64,000 bases of DNA from Panacagrimonas sp. (GTDB taxonomy: Bacteria > Pseudomonadota > Gammaproteobacteria > Nevskiales > Nevskiaceae): the NCBI RefSeq assembly GCF_020697055.1, contig NZ_JAJFBP010000014.1, positions 1 through 64,000 of the forward strand, written 5' to 3'. Positions 1 through 9,176 of the stretch are shown piece after piece. The stretch's first letter is position 1. Each line of letters opens with the position of its first letter. A program made the translations under genes and the position numbers. Below the pieces are notes generated by a model, which saw nothing but the letters and a program-made list of their open reading frames with translations, did not search any database and was not told the origin of the DNA.

Positions 1-521
1 ACCGAGCCGATGATGTGATCGGGGTACTGGCCTTCGATCACCTGCTTGATCGCGATCTCGTTGCGGTTGTCCGGAAACGATCCGGCCAGCGCGACGCAGA
101 TCCGGCGTACGCCTGCCTCGAGCAGCGATTTGACGCCGAGCAGGATGTCCTTGGGCTCGGGCGTCGACGGCAGGCCGATCACCGCATCGGCCGAGACCAG
201 TTCATCGATGATCGCCGAGCGGCCCTTGCCGTAAAGATCTTCCTCGTGGCCCTTGCTGACGAGCAGCCCGACTTTCGCGCCGCGACGCTCGGCGAGCACG
301 TTGGTCGTGATCGTGGACGACCAGCGGATGAAGGAAACCTTGGGCAGGAACGCCTCGATCGACTCGACGCCGTAGAGCCGCGCTGCTTCCTTCAGGCAGT
401 CCTGGAACGACACCGTGAAATCGTGCGGTGTCGTGTCGACCTTGATGCAGTGCCGCGTCGCGCCGTCGGTGACCAGGGCATCGGTCATCGTGCCGCCGGT
501 ATCGATGTCGATCGTCAGCAT
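1..521 (-). CDS. Hydantoinase/oxoprolinase (HyuA) family ATPase subunit, 3' end outside window
   Basis: The reading frame opens at an ATG at 521 preceded by AGGAGA and runs without a stop to the window edge, so only the first 173 residues are visible. The N-terminus has the acetate/sugar-kinase-like phosphate loop [12 protein letters not shown] (residues 4-15) and later the [20 protein letters not shown] stretch (about 69-88) typical of HyuA and of acetone or acetophenone carboxylase beta subunits. These subunits use ATP to activate a ketone, lactam or hydantoin together with a HyuB-type partner. The partner would lie left of the window and is not seen. A decayed gene of the same family lies at 13766-14649. 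The family is secure; the substrate cannot be read from this fragment. Confidence 0.85.
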   Translation of the reverse strand, partial: MLTIDIDTGGTMTDALVTDGATRHCIKVDTTPHDFTVSFQDCLKEAARLYGVESIEAFLPKVSFIRWSSTITTNVLAERRGAKVGLLVSKGHEEDLYGKGRSAIIDELVSADAVIGLPSTPEPKDILLGVKSLLEAGVRRICVALAGSFPDNRNEIAIKQVIEGQYPDHIIGS

Positions 522-636
522 CGCTGCGTTCTCCTTCCAATCCTTCGCCTGCTCGCGCGTCACGCGGCGGGTCGTTTATGTGGCACAGGCTAGTCGGGTC
601 TCCCGCGAGCCGGCAGGCGAAACGTTTCCCTACACG

Positions 637-655
637 CTAGGTAGATTCCCTTAGG
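637..655. promoter_or_regulatory. Candidate regulator box CTAGG-N6-CCCTTAGG
   Basis: An imperfect dyad, CTAGG, six bases, CCCTTAGG, sits 116 bases upstream of the HyuA-family start at 521. A similar element (CTAGG, N5, CCCTAA) lies at 13733-13749, 80 bases upstream of the LLM operon. The position suits an activator site. That it is a binding site, and which regulator would use it, is inference. Confidence 0.35.
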
Positions 656-658
656 ACC

Positions 659-681
659 AAAAAAACCCCGCCGAAGCGGGG
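659..681 (-). terminator. Rho-independent terminator of the small exported protein gene
   Basis: On the minus strand the sequence forms CCCCGC-TTCG-GCGGGG followed by seven T. This is a stable UUCG-type tetraloop hairpin 28 bases past the stop codon at 709. Confidence 0.9.
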
Positions 682-708
682 CCCTGAAGCGGATGCGTCA
701 ATTGATAT

Positions 709-1071
709 TTACGAACCGTCACCGGCGCCGATCGGGATCAGCACGGCGTCCGAAGCTTCGTACAACTTCAACGAGTGGACGAGTTCCGACGTCGCGTCCT
801 TGCGCAGGCCCGGCAGATCCGGTCGCTTGTCGTTTGTCGGAATGAGGTTGCCCGTCGCGCGTCGCAGGTTGTTGGCGAAGTCGAAACCCTGCTGGCCGAT
901 GGCGTTGTTGTGCAGCGGGCTGCTCTGGCTGAACAGGTTCAGTGTGCCGGCGCCGTCCCGCGTCAGCTCACCGAGGTTCAAGACCGGAAGCGGAGGAGCC
1001 GCATAGGCTGCGCTCGTGCACAGAAGCGCCGCTGCGGCGAAAGGTTTGATCACGTGATTCTTTAGGTTCAT
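709..1071 (-). CDS. Small exported protein of unknown function
   Basis: This is a 120-residue protein. The start is the ATG at 1071, preceded by AGGAG about 8 bases upstream. A longer open frame upstream of it looks non-coding. Residues 1-24 form a signal peptide (NLKNHVIKP, then a hydrophobic AAAALLCTSAAYA core ending AYA-AP). The mature part of about 96 residues has no Cys, is rich in Asn, Leu and Gly, and matches no family I recognise. It has its own ribosome site and a strong terminator at 659-681. It follows the DUF1302 gene on the same strand after its terminator, so it is probably a separate transcript. A periplasmic or surface location is inferred from the signal peptide. Confidence 0.7.
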   Translation of the reverse strand: MNLKNHVIKPFAAAALLCTSAAYAAPPLPVLNLGELTRDGAGTLNLFSQSSPLHNNAIGQQGFDFANNLRRATGNLIPTNDKRPDLPGLRKDATSELVHSLKLYEASDAVLIPIGAGDGS

Positions 1072-1389
1072 CGGAAATCTCCTGAAGTGACGTCGAGGCC
1101 ATTTGTGTGAATGAAAGACGCGGTCCCAACCGCGGGTCGCGACCCCCGTCGTGGCGCAGATGACGTGCCCGGCCTTAAGAAGAATTCGTGCTGTAACCCA
1201 GCTGTGCATGACGCAAGACTCATGCAACGCGCCTGCTTGGTCTGCCTCTCCAAGCGGCAATCCGCGCGCGAACCTGTGCGGGGGATGAACGCCGAGACGT
1301 CCGGCGTTTGCAGGACGCAACCGCAGTACATGGCAAAAAAAAACGCGCCGACGACGAATCGCCGGCGCGCCGAGTAGGACCTCAGGAAG
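1072..1389. other. Intergenic stretch between the small exported protein and DUF1302 genes
   Basis: These 318 bases hold the DUF1302 terminator (1335-1369) and, presumably, the promoter of the small exported protein gene. Short open frames here lack codon bias and ribosome sites. No conserved RNA or repeat was recognised. Confidence 0.6.
1335..1369 (-). terminator. Rho-independent terminator of the DUF1302 gene
   Basis: On the minus strand CGCGCCG and CGGCGCG arms (1363-1369 and 1344-1350) enclose a 12-base loop and are followed by nine T (1335-1343). The element starts 21 bases past the DUF1302 stop. Confidence 0.88.
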
Positions 1390-3309
1390 TCAGAACTGGA
1401 AACCGGCGCGGATACCGAGTTCGTCGGCGTATTCGAGCGTCTGCATGATGTTCTCGTTGTCGTCGCCGTGCAGGTTGCCGTTGATGAAGTTGTAGAACAA
1501 CTCGACGTTGAACGACGTGCTCGGCGCCCAGCGCAGCGCCGGCTGCACGAGGATGCCGCCACGCGTGTCGTAGAGGATCGCGCCGTCGAAACGCCACGTC
1601 AGCGACGGAGACGGCTGCTGCATCGCGAACACCAGTCCGTTCCAACCGCCATCCACACCTTTGGCGATCTTGTTGGCGGTGCCGCCCATGCCCTTGAGGT
1701 TGCGGCCGAACAGGTCGGACTCCGTGCGGTGCATCCACTGGAACACCAGATACGTGGCAGGGAAATCCTGGCTGAAGCGCTGGTACTTCTCCATCACCAG
1801 CGCGCCGATCCACTCGTCGTCTTCGATGTATTCGCGCGACAGCGTGGTGTTGGTGAAGTTGCGGTCCGGCGTGAACATCACCTCGACGTTGATGATCAGC
1901 TGGTCGAGCAGCGATCCCGGCGCGGCACTCACGACGTATCCGACACCACCGCCGACGTTGGTCTCACGCTTGTACTCGCGCGCGATGTGTCCGCGCATGC
2001 CGCCGGAAAACTGGAAGAAGAGATCCAGTTCGGCCGCCGCGAGGTCCTTGTTGTCGACCGCCAATGCACCCAGCAATCCGGCTGCGGGAAACTCGGTGAT
2101 GCTGGCGTTCAAGCCCTCGAGGCCGTCGAGTCGGGCGTTGCCCGCGTAGGTGAACCACTCGACAGCGGATTGGACCCCTGACGGATCGGCTTCGAACGCC
2201 GTCTCCGCCATCAACGCCGCGGACCCGGGGGCCGCGGGAAGGTCACGAGCGACCTTGGACTTGGTCCACTTGTACACGCCATCGGGGTTGTAACGACGCA
2301 GGACCGCGAACTGCGCGCTCCAGGCTCCGAAGTTGCCGCGAAGGCGCAGGCCGCCGTTGAACTTGTCGTTGTACTCGTTGTTCCACTGGTCGCGGACCGT
2401 GAACTGTGACGCGATGGCGTTGTACGGCGTGTTCGGGTTCGGATACAGCGTCGGCAGGAAGCGCTGCACGAAGGCATCGACCTCCCAGTTCTGGGTCGCC
2501 TGCCAGGTCGTGCGCAGGCCGAGCGAGCCGATGCGTTCGTCGGCGAACTCTTCCGGCGCGTAATCCAGGACCAGGTGACGGCGCAGGTCCAGCCCGTTGG
2601 GCAGATCGAGGACGCGGAAGAACAGTGCTTGGCCCCACGCTATCTGCTGCTGTCCGAAGCGGATCAGCACCGGGCCCGACGTGTAATCGACGTACAGCGC
2701 CGGCATGTCGATCATGAACTTGCGGCCCGCAATCTCCAGCGGATTGGTACTGCCGCCATGAAGGAAGTCACGATTCTCGAAATACTCGGGTTCCTGGTAG
2801 TCGTTACCGACGGCCTGGCTGCCGATCGAATCGGGGTCGTACTCGTCGTACGGCGCGAAGTCGTAGATGCCGCGCACGCGGGCAAAAATGCGCAGGTGCT
2901 CGGTGACGGCGCCATCGATGTCGAACTGGCTTCGCAGCTGCATCAGGTTGAACGCGTTGTCGCCTTCTTCGCCGTTGCGAACGACGATGTCCGCCGAGCC
3001 GACGTTCGGAGGACCCTCCGCCGCGTCGCCTCCGTAGGGAATGCTGTTGCGTGCGATCGGCTTTCCGTTGAACGGGTTGCCGCGCTGGTTGACGATGTTT
3101 TCCTGGCCGGTCATGTGGATCGCGGTCTCGAGCCGCATCAGCCCGCTGAATGACCATTTGATGCCGCTGTCATCGGCCTCGATGATCGGCGGGGGCGGCG
3201 GTTCCTCCTGCGCCGACACCACGGGCGACACCATCGCCGCCGCCGTCCCCAGAACCAGCGCACACCACGCGCAGGGCCAACCCGCGTTGCCGCGAAGCCG
3301 AATCGCCAT
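1390..3309 (-). CDS. DUF1302 family outer-membrane protein
   Basis: This 639-residue protein starts at the ATG at 3309 behind a strong GAGGAGG site. It has a signal peptide of about 33 residues (hydrophobic CALVLGTAAAMVSPVV, then VSA-QEE). The mature part is rich in alternating aromatic strands, begins with a Pro-rich QEEPPPPP segment, and ends in RAGFQF. A terminal Phe is the usual beta-barrel insertion signal. The length and the WSFSGLMRLETAI-type opening match DUF1302, which in Pseudomonas relatives pairs with DUF1329 proteins and is linked to export or uptake of hydrophobic compounds. The only DUF1329 gene here is far away at 36595. The family call is strong; the transport role is inferred. 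Confidence 0.85.
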   Translation of the reverse strand: MAIRLRGNAGWPCAWCALVLGTAAAMVSPVVSAQEEPPPPPIIEADDSGIKWSFSGLMRLETAIHMTGQENIVNQRGNPFNGKPIARNSIPYGGDAAEGPPNVGSADIVVRNGEEGDNAFNLMQLRSQFDIDGAVTEHLRIFARVRGIYDFAPYDEYDPDSIGSQAVGNDYQEPEYFENRDFLHGGSTNPLEIAGRKFMIDMPALYVDYTSGPVLIRFGQQQIAWGQALFFRVLDLPNGLDLRRHLVLDYAPEEFADERIGSLGLRTTWQATQNWEVDAFVQRFLPTLYPNPNTPYNAIASQFTVRDQWNNEYNDKFNGGLRLRGNFGAWSAQFAVLRRYNPDGVYKWTKSKVARDLPAAPGSAALMAETAFEADPSGVQSAVEWFTYAGNARLDGLEGLNASITEFPAAGLLGALAVDNKDLAAAELDLFFQFSGGMRGHIAREYKRETNVGGGVGYVVSAAPGSLLDQLIINVEVMFTPDRNFTNTTLSREYIEDDEWIGALVMEKYQRFSQDFPATYLVFQWMHRTESDLFGRNLKGMGGTANKIAKGVDGGWNGLVFAMQQPSPSLTWRFDGAILYDTRGGILVQPALRWAPSTSFNVELFYNFINGNLHGDDNENIMQTLEYADELGIRAGFQF

Positions 3310-3573
3310 GAACTCCTCCTCGGTAGGGACGGCGAACGGCCGGCTTTCGGTCGACCGCGCTCGCGCACCGTCCTGTCATTACGTCTTTCTTGCCATGACC
3401 CCCATGCGCTTCCGGCTCGTGCATGGCCGGATCTTGTTCTGTGCTGACTTCGGCTCTGCCTGCGGCAGGACCGGATTATTGTCGGCGCATACTGTAGGAC
3501 AATTGCCTGGGGCGCAATATGTCCGAGCAAGATTTTCTCCGGGAGGACCGGAGAGACGTACTACCGGATGAGA

Positions 3574-5127
3574 TCAGATCGCCCGTGCCTTGCCCTTCCA
3601 GAAGGACTCGCGGATGTCCTTCTTGCGGACCTTGCCGACCGGACTGCGCGGCAGCTGATCCCAGAACTCGGCGCTCTTGGGGCATTTGACGCTGCCGAGT
3701 TTGTCCTTGCAGAGCTTGAGGATCTCCGCTTCGGTGGCCTTGGCTCCCGGCTTGAGTTCGATGACCGCTTTGACCGCCTCGCCCCATTTGTCGTCGGGTA
3801 CGCCGATCACGGCGCAATCCTGCACCGAGGGGTGCGACCAGATGACCTGCTCGATCTCGCTCGGGTACACGTTGAAGCCGCCCGAGATGATCATGTCCTT
3901 CTTGCGATCTACGATGTAGAGAAAGCCATCGTCGTCGAGATATCCGATATCGCCGGTGTGATGCCAGCCGAAGGTGGAAGCCTCCTTCGTCGCATCCGGA
4001 TTCTTGTAGTACGACAGCATCACGAGATTGCCGCGGATGACGATCTCGCCGCGCTCGTTGGGCGCGAGCAGCTTGCCGTCGTCATCCATGATGCCCACGC
4101 GCGTGAACAATGTCGGCCGGCCGCAGCTCGCTAGACGATGTTCCTTTTCCTTGTCGCCGATGACCTGGTGGTCCCTCTGCGACAGCACGGTGCACACCAT
4201 CGGCGCCTCGGCCTGGCCAAAGGTCTGCGCCATCACCGGACCGAAGACGTCCAGGCACTGCTTGAGCTTTTCCACCGACATCGGTGCCGCGGCGTAGATG
4301 AAGGCCTCCAGCGAGGAATAGTCGTGCTTGCGGATGTCGGGGTGCGCCAACAGCACGTAGATCGCCGTGGGTGGCAGGAACAGGTGCGTGACCTTTTCCT
4401 CTTCGATGGCGTGCATCACGTGTTCCGCATCGAAGTGCGGAAGGATCACGTGCGTGGCACCCACCGCCATCAGCATCATTGCCACCCCACCCGCGGCGTG
4501 CGTCATGGGCGCGATCACCAGGTGCACCGGAGGTTTTCCGACCGGCAGCGCGCCGTAGAAGTTGGCGATCATCGTCTCCCAGGTCATGTGCGACCACAGC
4601 ACGCCCTTGGGACGCCCGGTGGTCCCGCCCGAGCTGAATATCGAGGCCACCGAATCGCGCGTCGCCGGCACGTCCGGATCGGTCTCGGGAGACTTTGCGA
4701 TCCAGTCCTCCAAGTACACGCTGTCGCCGGCGCCCGCGCGATCGATGCAGACGTAGCGGCGGATTTTCGGGCATTCCCTGCGGAACAACGCAACGTTCGC
4801 CTCGAACTCCGAGTGGTAGAACAGAACCTCCACGTCGCAGTTGTCGAGAATGTAGGCGTTCTCGGATGCGACGTTGCGTGCATTGACCGGTACCCACGCA
4901 CCGCCGCCTCGCAGCGCTCCGAGCAGGCACTCGAAGGCCACCGCGCAGTTCGGGCTGTAGACCGCGACCTTGCTCTCGGGCTTCAGACCGTCGGCGATCA
5001 ACGCGTTGCCGACGCGATAGGTGCGTTTCTGCACCTCGCGGTACGTGTGCGTGACGTCCGCATCCTTCAGACACGCGCGCTCGGGATTCAAGCACACGCC
5101 ACGGTCGAAGAAATCAATGATTCGCAT
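3574..5127 (-). CDS. AMP-dependent acyl-CoA synthetase/ligase
   Basis: This 517-residue enzyme would activate a carboxylic acid to its CoA thioester through an acyl-adenylate. The phosphate-binding motif SSGGTTGRPKG, the GWHHTGDIGYLDDDGFLYIV adenylation core and the C-terminal hinge and lysine region (IVDRKKDMI; SPVGKVRKKDIRE) are all present. I chose the ATG at 5127 (MRIIDFFDRG), which has GGAGAA six bases upstream. A GTG at 5184 would add 19 residues. The length suits medium- or long-chain fatty-acyl-CoA ligases. It is divergent from a PAS-kinase/FixJ pair that may control it. The exact acid is unknown. Confidence 0.9.
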   Translation of the reverse strand: MRIIDFFDRGVCLNPERACLKDADVTHTYREVQKRTYRVGNALIADGLKPESKVAVYSPNCAVAFECLLGALRGGGAWVPVNARNVASENAYILDNCDVEVLFYHSEFEANVALFRRECPKIRRYVCIDRAGAGDSVYLEDWIAKSPETDPDVPATRDSVASIFSSGGTTGRPKGVLWSHMTWETMIANFYGALPVGKPPVHLVIAPMTHAAGGVAMMLMAVGATHVILPHFDAEHVMHAIEEEKVTHLFLPPTAIYVLLAHPDIRKHDYSSLEAFIYAAAPMSVEKLKQCLDVFGPVMAQTFGQAEAPMVCTVLSQRDHQVIGDKEKEHRLASCGRPTLFTRVGIMDDDGKLLAPNERGEIVIRGNLVMLSYYKNPDATKEASTFGWHHTGDIGYLDDDGFLYIVDRKKDMIISGGFNVYPSEIEQVIWSHPSVQDCAVIGVPDDKWGEAVKAVIELKPGAKATEAEILKLCKDKLGSVKCPKSAEFWDQLPRSPVGKVRKKDIRESFWKGKARAI

Positions 5128-5320
5128 GCCCTTCTCCGGGGGAATTTCGTAATGGACCGATATTGAGGACGGGGCAGCGCGCACACCCCACCTGATCGGA
5201 CGGTATGCGGCATGATCGGCACGTACCGCGGCGACGCATACTTGGGGCGGACACTAGTTTTCAGGTGCTTGGGAGGTCGATCCCGGCGCTATCATCCGGC
5301 TCCCTTCGTCTCCCGCTGCC

Positions 5321-6967
5321 ATGGGACTCCCAGGATCCCCGCCTTCGACCGAGAACTCGGCGCAGACCGATCGCCTGATCTACGAGCAGGTGTTCGACAA
5401 CGCACTGGTCGGTATCTGCTTCATGCAGCACCGCCGGTTTCTGCGGGTGAATGCGCGCATGGAGGAGATGCTCGGTTACCAGTCCGGCGAGATGCTGGGC
5501 CAATCCGTCCGCACGGTGTACGCGCGCCAGGAGGATTTCGACGAGGTCGGCCGCGTGATCGAGTCGTTCCCCACCACCAATCGCTACGTCCATGAGCGGC
5601 CGCTGGTGGCCAAGGACGGATCGTTGCTCTGGTGCCTGATCTCGGGACGCATGATCGATCCGCGCGATCCCGACTCGAGTTCGGTGTGGGTGGTGCAGGA
5701 CATGACGGCCAAGAAGCAGGCCGAAGACCAGCTCGCGCGCGCCCACCAGCGTCTCGAACAGATCGTCCAGAGCCGTACGCTCAACCTTCAGAAGACCAAC
5801 GCGACGCTCAAGCTCGAAGTCGAGCGCCGCCGCGAATCCGAGCGCGCGATGATCGAAAGCCGCGAGAAATATCGCGTGCTGATCCGCAACGTGCCGCTGG
5901 GCATCGTGGTTACCGATGCCGCGGGCGAGATCGTCGAGATCAATCCGGCGATGCAGGGTTTCTTCGCGACCAGCGACCTTGCGACCTTCACGTCGATGGC
6001 GCGCAACGCTGCCTGCAGCGTGCTCGGCGACGGCACCCCGCTCAGCCTGCTCGAACTCATTGCCGCCTGCTCGCCCTCGGTCACGCGTCGCGTCGAGCAT
6101 CTGACGGCCAGGTGGGAGGCTGCTGACGGCGCGCCGCGCTGGTTCGACGTCGCCGGCGTGCGCGTTCCCGTTCGCGATCTGGGATGCGCCATCGTGTTCC
6201 TGGATCGGACCGAGCAGCGAAACGCCCGCGCTCGCGAACATGCCCAGCAGCAACAGCTCGCGCACGCCAGCCGGTTGTCGCTGATGGGCCAGTTCGCGTC
6301 GGCCCTGGCACACGAACTGGGCCAGCCGCTCAACGCCTGCCTCAGCTACGCCGCGGGAATCGAGCACCGGCTCGGTCCCGAACTTCGCAAGCGTCCCGAT
6401 GCGCAGGAGGCGCTGTCGCGCATCCAGCTCCATCTGCACCAGGCCGGCGACGTCGTGAAGAACGTACGCGCGTTCGTCGCCAAGCACCGCCCCGAGGACG
6501 AGGAGATCGATCTGGCCACGCTGGTGCACGGCACGATCGACCTGCTGCAGCTGCAGCTGCGCGAAGCCGCGGCGAGCGTGAAGCTGCGAATCGGCGACGA
6601 CCTGCCGAGGCTGCGCGGCACGCGGGTGGAGCTGCAGCAGGTGCTGGTGAACCTGATCGTCAACGCGATCGAGGCGATGCGCGGAGCCGGCGTGGCGCAT
6701 CCGCACATCGAGGTTGCGGTGGCGCGCGCGGGACGTTCGAGCGTGCGCCTGAGCGTCGCCGACAACGGTCCAGGTGTGCCCGCTGACATGCAGGAGACGA
6801 TCTTCCAGCCCTACACCACCAGCAAACCGGGCGGCCTGGGAATGGGGCTGATGATGTGTCGGACGATCATCGAGTCGCATGGCGGAACGCTGCAGATCGA
6901 ACCACGTCGCAAGCGCGGCGCGGCGTTCCGTTGCGTGCTGCCGGTGGATAAGGACGACAAGCCGTGA
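5321..6967 (+). CDS. PAS-domain sensor histidine kinase, FixL/StyS-like
   Basis: This is a 548-residue protein without obvious membrane segments. A PAS domain (about 20-135) is followed by a coiled linker (about 135-190), a second PAS-like domain (about 190-300), the phosphoacceptor helix SALAHELGQPLNA with His331, and an HATPase domain with N-box VNLIVNAIEAM, DNGPGVP and GLGMGL. It should autophosphorylate His331 in response to a cytoplasmic ligand or redox signal and pass the phosphate to the response regulator encoded next, which it overlaps by 4 bases. No FixL-type haem pocket was established. The surrounding catabolic genes suggest it senses a growth substrate, which is inference. Confidence 0.88.
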   Translation: MGLPGSPPSTENSAQTDRLIYEQVFDNALVGICFMQHRRFLRVNARMEEMLGYQSGEMLGQSVRTVYARQEDFDEVGRVIESFPTTNRYVHERPLVAKDGSLLWCLISGRMIDPRDPDSSSVWVVQDMTAKKQAEDQLARAHQRLEQIVQSRTLNLQKTNATLKLEVERRRESERAMIESREKYRVLIRNVPLGIVVTDAAGEIVEINPAMQGFFATSDLATFTSMARNAACSVLGDGTPLSLLELIAACSPSVTRRVEHLTARWEAADGAPRWFDVAGVRVPVRDLGCAIVFLDRTEQRNARAREHAQQQQLAHASRLSLMGQFASALAHELGQPLNACLSYAAGIEHRLGPELRKRPDAQEALSRIQLHLHQAGDVVKNVRAFVAKHRPEDEEIDLATLVHGTIDLLQLQLREAAASVKLRIGDDLPRLRGTRVELQQVLVNLIVNAIEAMRGAGVAHPHIEVAVARAGRSSVRLSVADNGPGVPADMQETIFQPYTTSKPGGLGMGLMMCRTIIESHGGTLQIEPRRKRGAAFRCVLPVDKDDKP

Positions 6968-7581
6968 CGCAGGAGGTGCGCATCTACCTGGTCGACGACG
7001 AGCCCGACGTCACGCGCGGGCTGTCATGGCTGCTGGAGTCGGTGGACCTGCAGGCCGAAGCGCATCATCGCGCCGATCCTTTTCTCTCGAGCCTGGCCGA
7101 GCATCCGGGACCGGCGTGCGCGGTGCTCGATCTGCGGATGCCGGGCCTTTCCGGAATCGAGGTGATGGAGCGGCTCGTCGCGCGTCGCCCGGACATCCCG
7201 ATCATCTTCCTGTCGGCGCACGGCGACGTGCCCAGCGCGGTACGCGCGATGAAGCTGGGGGCCTTCGACTTCCTGCAGAAACCCTTCAACCCGCAGCAGT
7301 TCCTCGAATGCATCAACCGCGCGCGACAAAGCGCGGTGGAGCGCCACGCGGAGTGGCTCAAGCGTCGCGACTACGACGAGAGCATCGCGCGGCTTTCGGG
7401 TCGCGAACGCGAAGTGCTCGAGCTGATGCTCGATGGCGGCAGCAGCAAGGAGATCGGCCGCCGGCTGGACATCAGCCCCAAGACCGTCGACGTGCACCGC
7501 GCCAACATCCTGCGAAAGCTCGAAGTGGCCAATGCGCGCGAACTCACCAGCCGTTTCCGCGTCGCATTGAAGAAGGACTGA
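6964..7581 (+). CDS. FixJ/NarL-type response regulator
   Basis: This 205-residue protein has a receiver domain with acidic pair Asp11/Asp12, phosphoacceptor Asp56 (CAVLDLRMPG) and the LQKPFNP lysine. A LuxR-type DNA-binding domain follows (SGREREVLELMLDGGSSKEI, then PKTVDVHRANILRKL). It starts with GTG inside a GTGA overlap with the kinase gene, so translational coupling is likely. It is the cognate regulator of that kinase. Likely targets are the divergent acyl-CoA ligase promoter (5128-5320) and perhaps the serine hydrolase downstream. The CTAGG/CCCT boxes at 637 and 13733 are speculative targets. Confidence 0.9.
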   Translation: MTQEVRIYLVDDEPDVTRGLSWLLESVDLQAEAHHRADPFLSSLAEHPGPACAVLDLRMPGLSGIEVMERLVARRPDIPIIFLSAHGDVPSAVRAMKLGAFDFLQKPFNPQQFLECINRARQSAVERHAEWLKRRDYDESIARLSGREREVLELMLDGGSSKEIGRRLDISPKTVDVHRANILRKLEVANARELTSRFRVALKKD

Positions 7582-7736
7582 GCCGGGGATTACAAGGCGT
7601 GCCGGTGGCACGCCTTGCGCGGCGAAGGCTCGGGGCTGGGGCCCCGAGCACGCGCCGCCCTGCTCAACCGGGTAGGGGCAAGGCAGCGCATCGGTTGGGC
7701 ATGATTCGACGACGACGATCAACGAGGAGAAAACAG

Positions 7737-8903
7737 ATGGATCTCAGGAGCACGCTCGACCGGCTGTTGAACGATGCCTGCGCGGGCAACCGGATTCCGG
7801 GCGTGGTGGCGACGGTCGCCGACGACAAGGGCATCGTCTACGAAGGCGCCGCCGGTCTTCGCTCCTGCGACAAGCCCGAAAAGATGACCGTGGACACCGT
7901 CGCCTGGTACGCCTCGATGACCAAGGCCGTGACCGGTGCCGCGGCGATGCAGCTCGTCGAACGCGGCAAGCTGTCGCTCGATGCACCTGCCGGCAAGGTC
8001 GTTCCTTTCCTGGGCAAGGTGCAGGTGATGGAGGGGTTCGATGCGGCCGGAAAGCCGCGTCTGCGTGCACCCAAGGGCACGGTCACGCTGCGCAACCTGC
8101 TCACGCACAGCGCCGGTTTCAGCTACGAGATCTGGAACCCCGAAGCCGGCCGCGAGCTCGAGAGCCGGGGTGCGGGCAACGTGCTTAGCGGCACGCAAGC
8201 CACGCTCGATCGCCCGCTGCTCGCCGACCCGGATACCAAGTGGGACTACGCACCCGGCATCGACTGGGCCGGCCGCATGGTCGAGGAAGTCAGCGGCCAG
8301 CGCCTGGGCGACTACATGCGCGCCAACCTGTTCGAGCCGCTCGGCATGAATTCGGTGACGTTTCGACTCGGACCGAAGCACCGCGAGCGACTCGCCGGTC
8401 TGCACGCGCGCACGCCCGAAGGAACGATCGTTCCCTACCCGATGGAGGTCGGCCAGGACTCGCCGCTCGACATGGGCGGACACGCGCTCTACGGCACCCT
8501 GCCCGACTACCTGCGCTTCACCCGGATGATCCTGGGCGGCGGCACGCTCGAGGGATCGCGCGTGCTGGAACCCAAGACCATTGCGGCGATGTCGCAGAAC
8601 CAGATGGGCGATCTGTTCGTGACGCCGATGCCGGCGGCCCCACCGTTCTCCAACGCGGTCGACTGGTGGCCCGGCGTTCCGTGCAAATGGGGCCTGAGCT
8701 TCCTCATCAATACCCAGCCCACGCCACAGGGTCGCTCGGCCGGCAGCCTGTCCTGGGCAGGGTTGGCGAACAGCTACTACTGGATAGACCCCGTCAAAAA
8801 AGTAACCGGGGCGGTATCAACTCAGATCCTGCCGTTCTATGACGGACCAGTAGTTCAGCTCTTCAACGACCTCGAAACGGCGGTCTATCAGTCGCTTTCC
8901 TAG
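7737..8903 (+). CDS. Class C beta-lactamase-related serine hydrolase
   Basis: This 388-residue protein of the serine beta-lactamase-like (CubicO/EstB) family starts at the ATG at 7737 with GAGGAG seven bases upstream. An open frame continues upstream but overlaps the response regulator. The catalytic SxxK motif is S60-M-T-K63. A Tyr follows in WDYAPGID (the usual YxN is degenerate), and the third motif is SWAG in place of KTG. No signal peptide is evident, so it is probably a cytoplasmic esterase or lactonase rather than an antibiotic-resistance enzyme. It lies 155 bases past the response regulator and is followed by two hairpins. Confidence 0.85.
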   Translation: MDLRSTLDRLLNDACAGNRIPGVVATVADDKGIVYEGAAGLRSCDKPEKMTVDTVAWYASMTKAVTGAAAMQLVERGKLSLDAPAGKVVPFLGKVQVMEGFDAAGKPRLRAPKGTVTLRNLLTHSAGFSYEIWNPEAGRELESRGAGNVLSGTQATLDRPLLADPDTKWDYAPGIDWAGRMVEEVSGQRLGDYMRANLFEPLGMNSVTFRLGPKHRERLAGLHARTPEGTIVPYPMEVGQDSPLDMGGHALYGTLPDYLRFTRMILGGGTLEGSRVLEPKTIAAMSQNQMGDLFVTPMPAAPPFSNAVDWWPGVPCKWGLSFLINTQPTPQGRSAGSLSWAGLANSYYWIDPVKKVTGAVSTQILPFYDGPVVQLFNDLETAVYQSLS

Positions 8904-8921
8904 CAAATCGCACAAAAAAAG

Positions 8922-8968
8922 AGGCCGCCTTGCGGCGGCCTTGAGTGCGGTCCCGCATGAGGCGGGAC
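8922..8968 (+). terminator. Tandem hairpins after the serine hydrolase gene
   Basis: Two stem-loops follow the stop at 8903: AGGCCGCC/GGCGGCCT (8922-8941) and GTCCCGC/GCGGGAC (8950-8968). The A7 run before the first hairpin and the weak T content after it mean it could work in either direction. The call as the hydrolase terminator is positional. Confidence 0.6.
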
Positions 8969-9176
8969 TGGAGGAGACTGTCCTAGTTCCTGATTTCGCT
9001 CGCGAATCGCGGTGGCGGACCTAAAAACTTAGTTATCGAAGTTCCCTTTCGGGGATTCCCTGGCACCTGTCCTTTCGACCCATGCCGCACTTCGATGACG
9101 AGTACTCTACGGATCGTGTTGCAGTGCATCAATTGATTTGTTTTAGCGGACCCGATTAGAAATTCTAAGCTGTCGC

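Noticed and set aside
3480..3514. ATTGTC...GACAAT half-sites upstream of the DUF1302 gene
   Set aside because: Six-base arms across a 14-base gap are too weak to call, and no regulator or second copy is associated with them.
6879..8903. Long plus-strand frame continuous with the serine hydrolase
   Set aside because: The upstream part overlaps the response regulator in another frame. The hydrolase begins at the ATG at 7737 with a clear GAGGAG.
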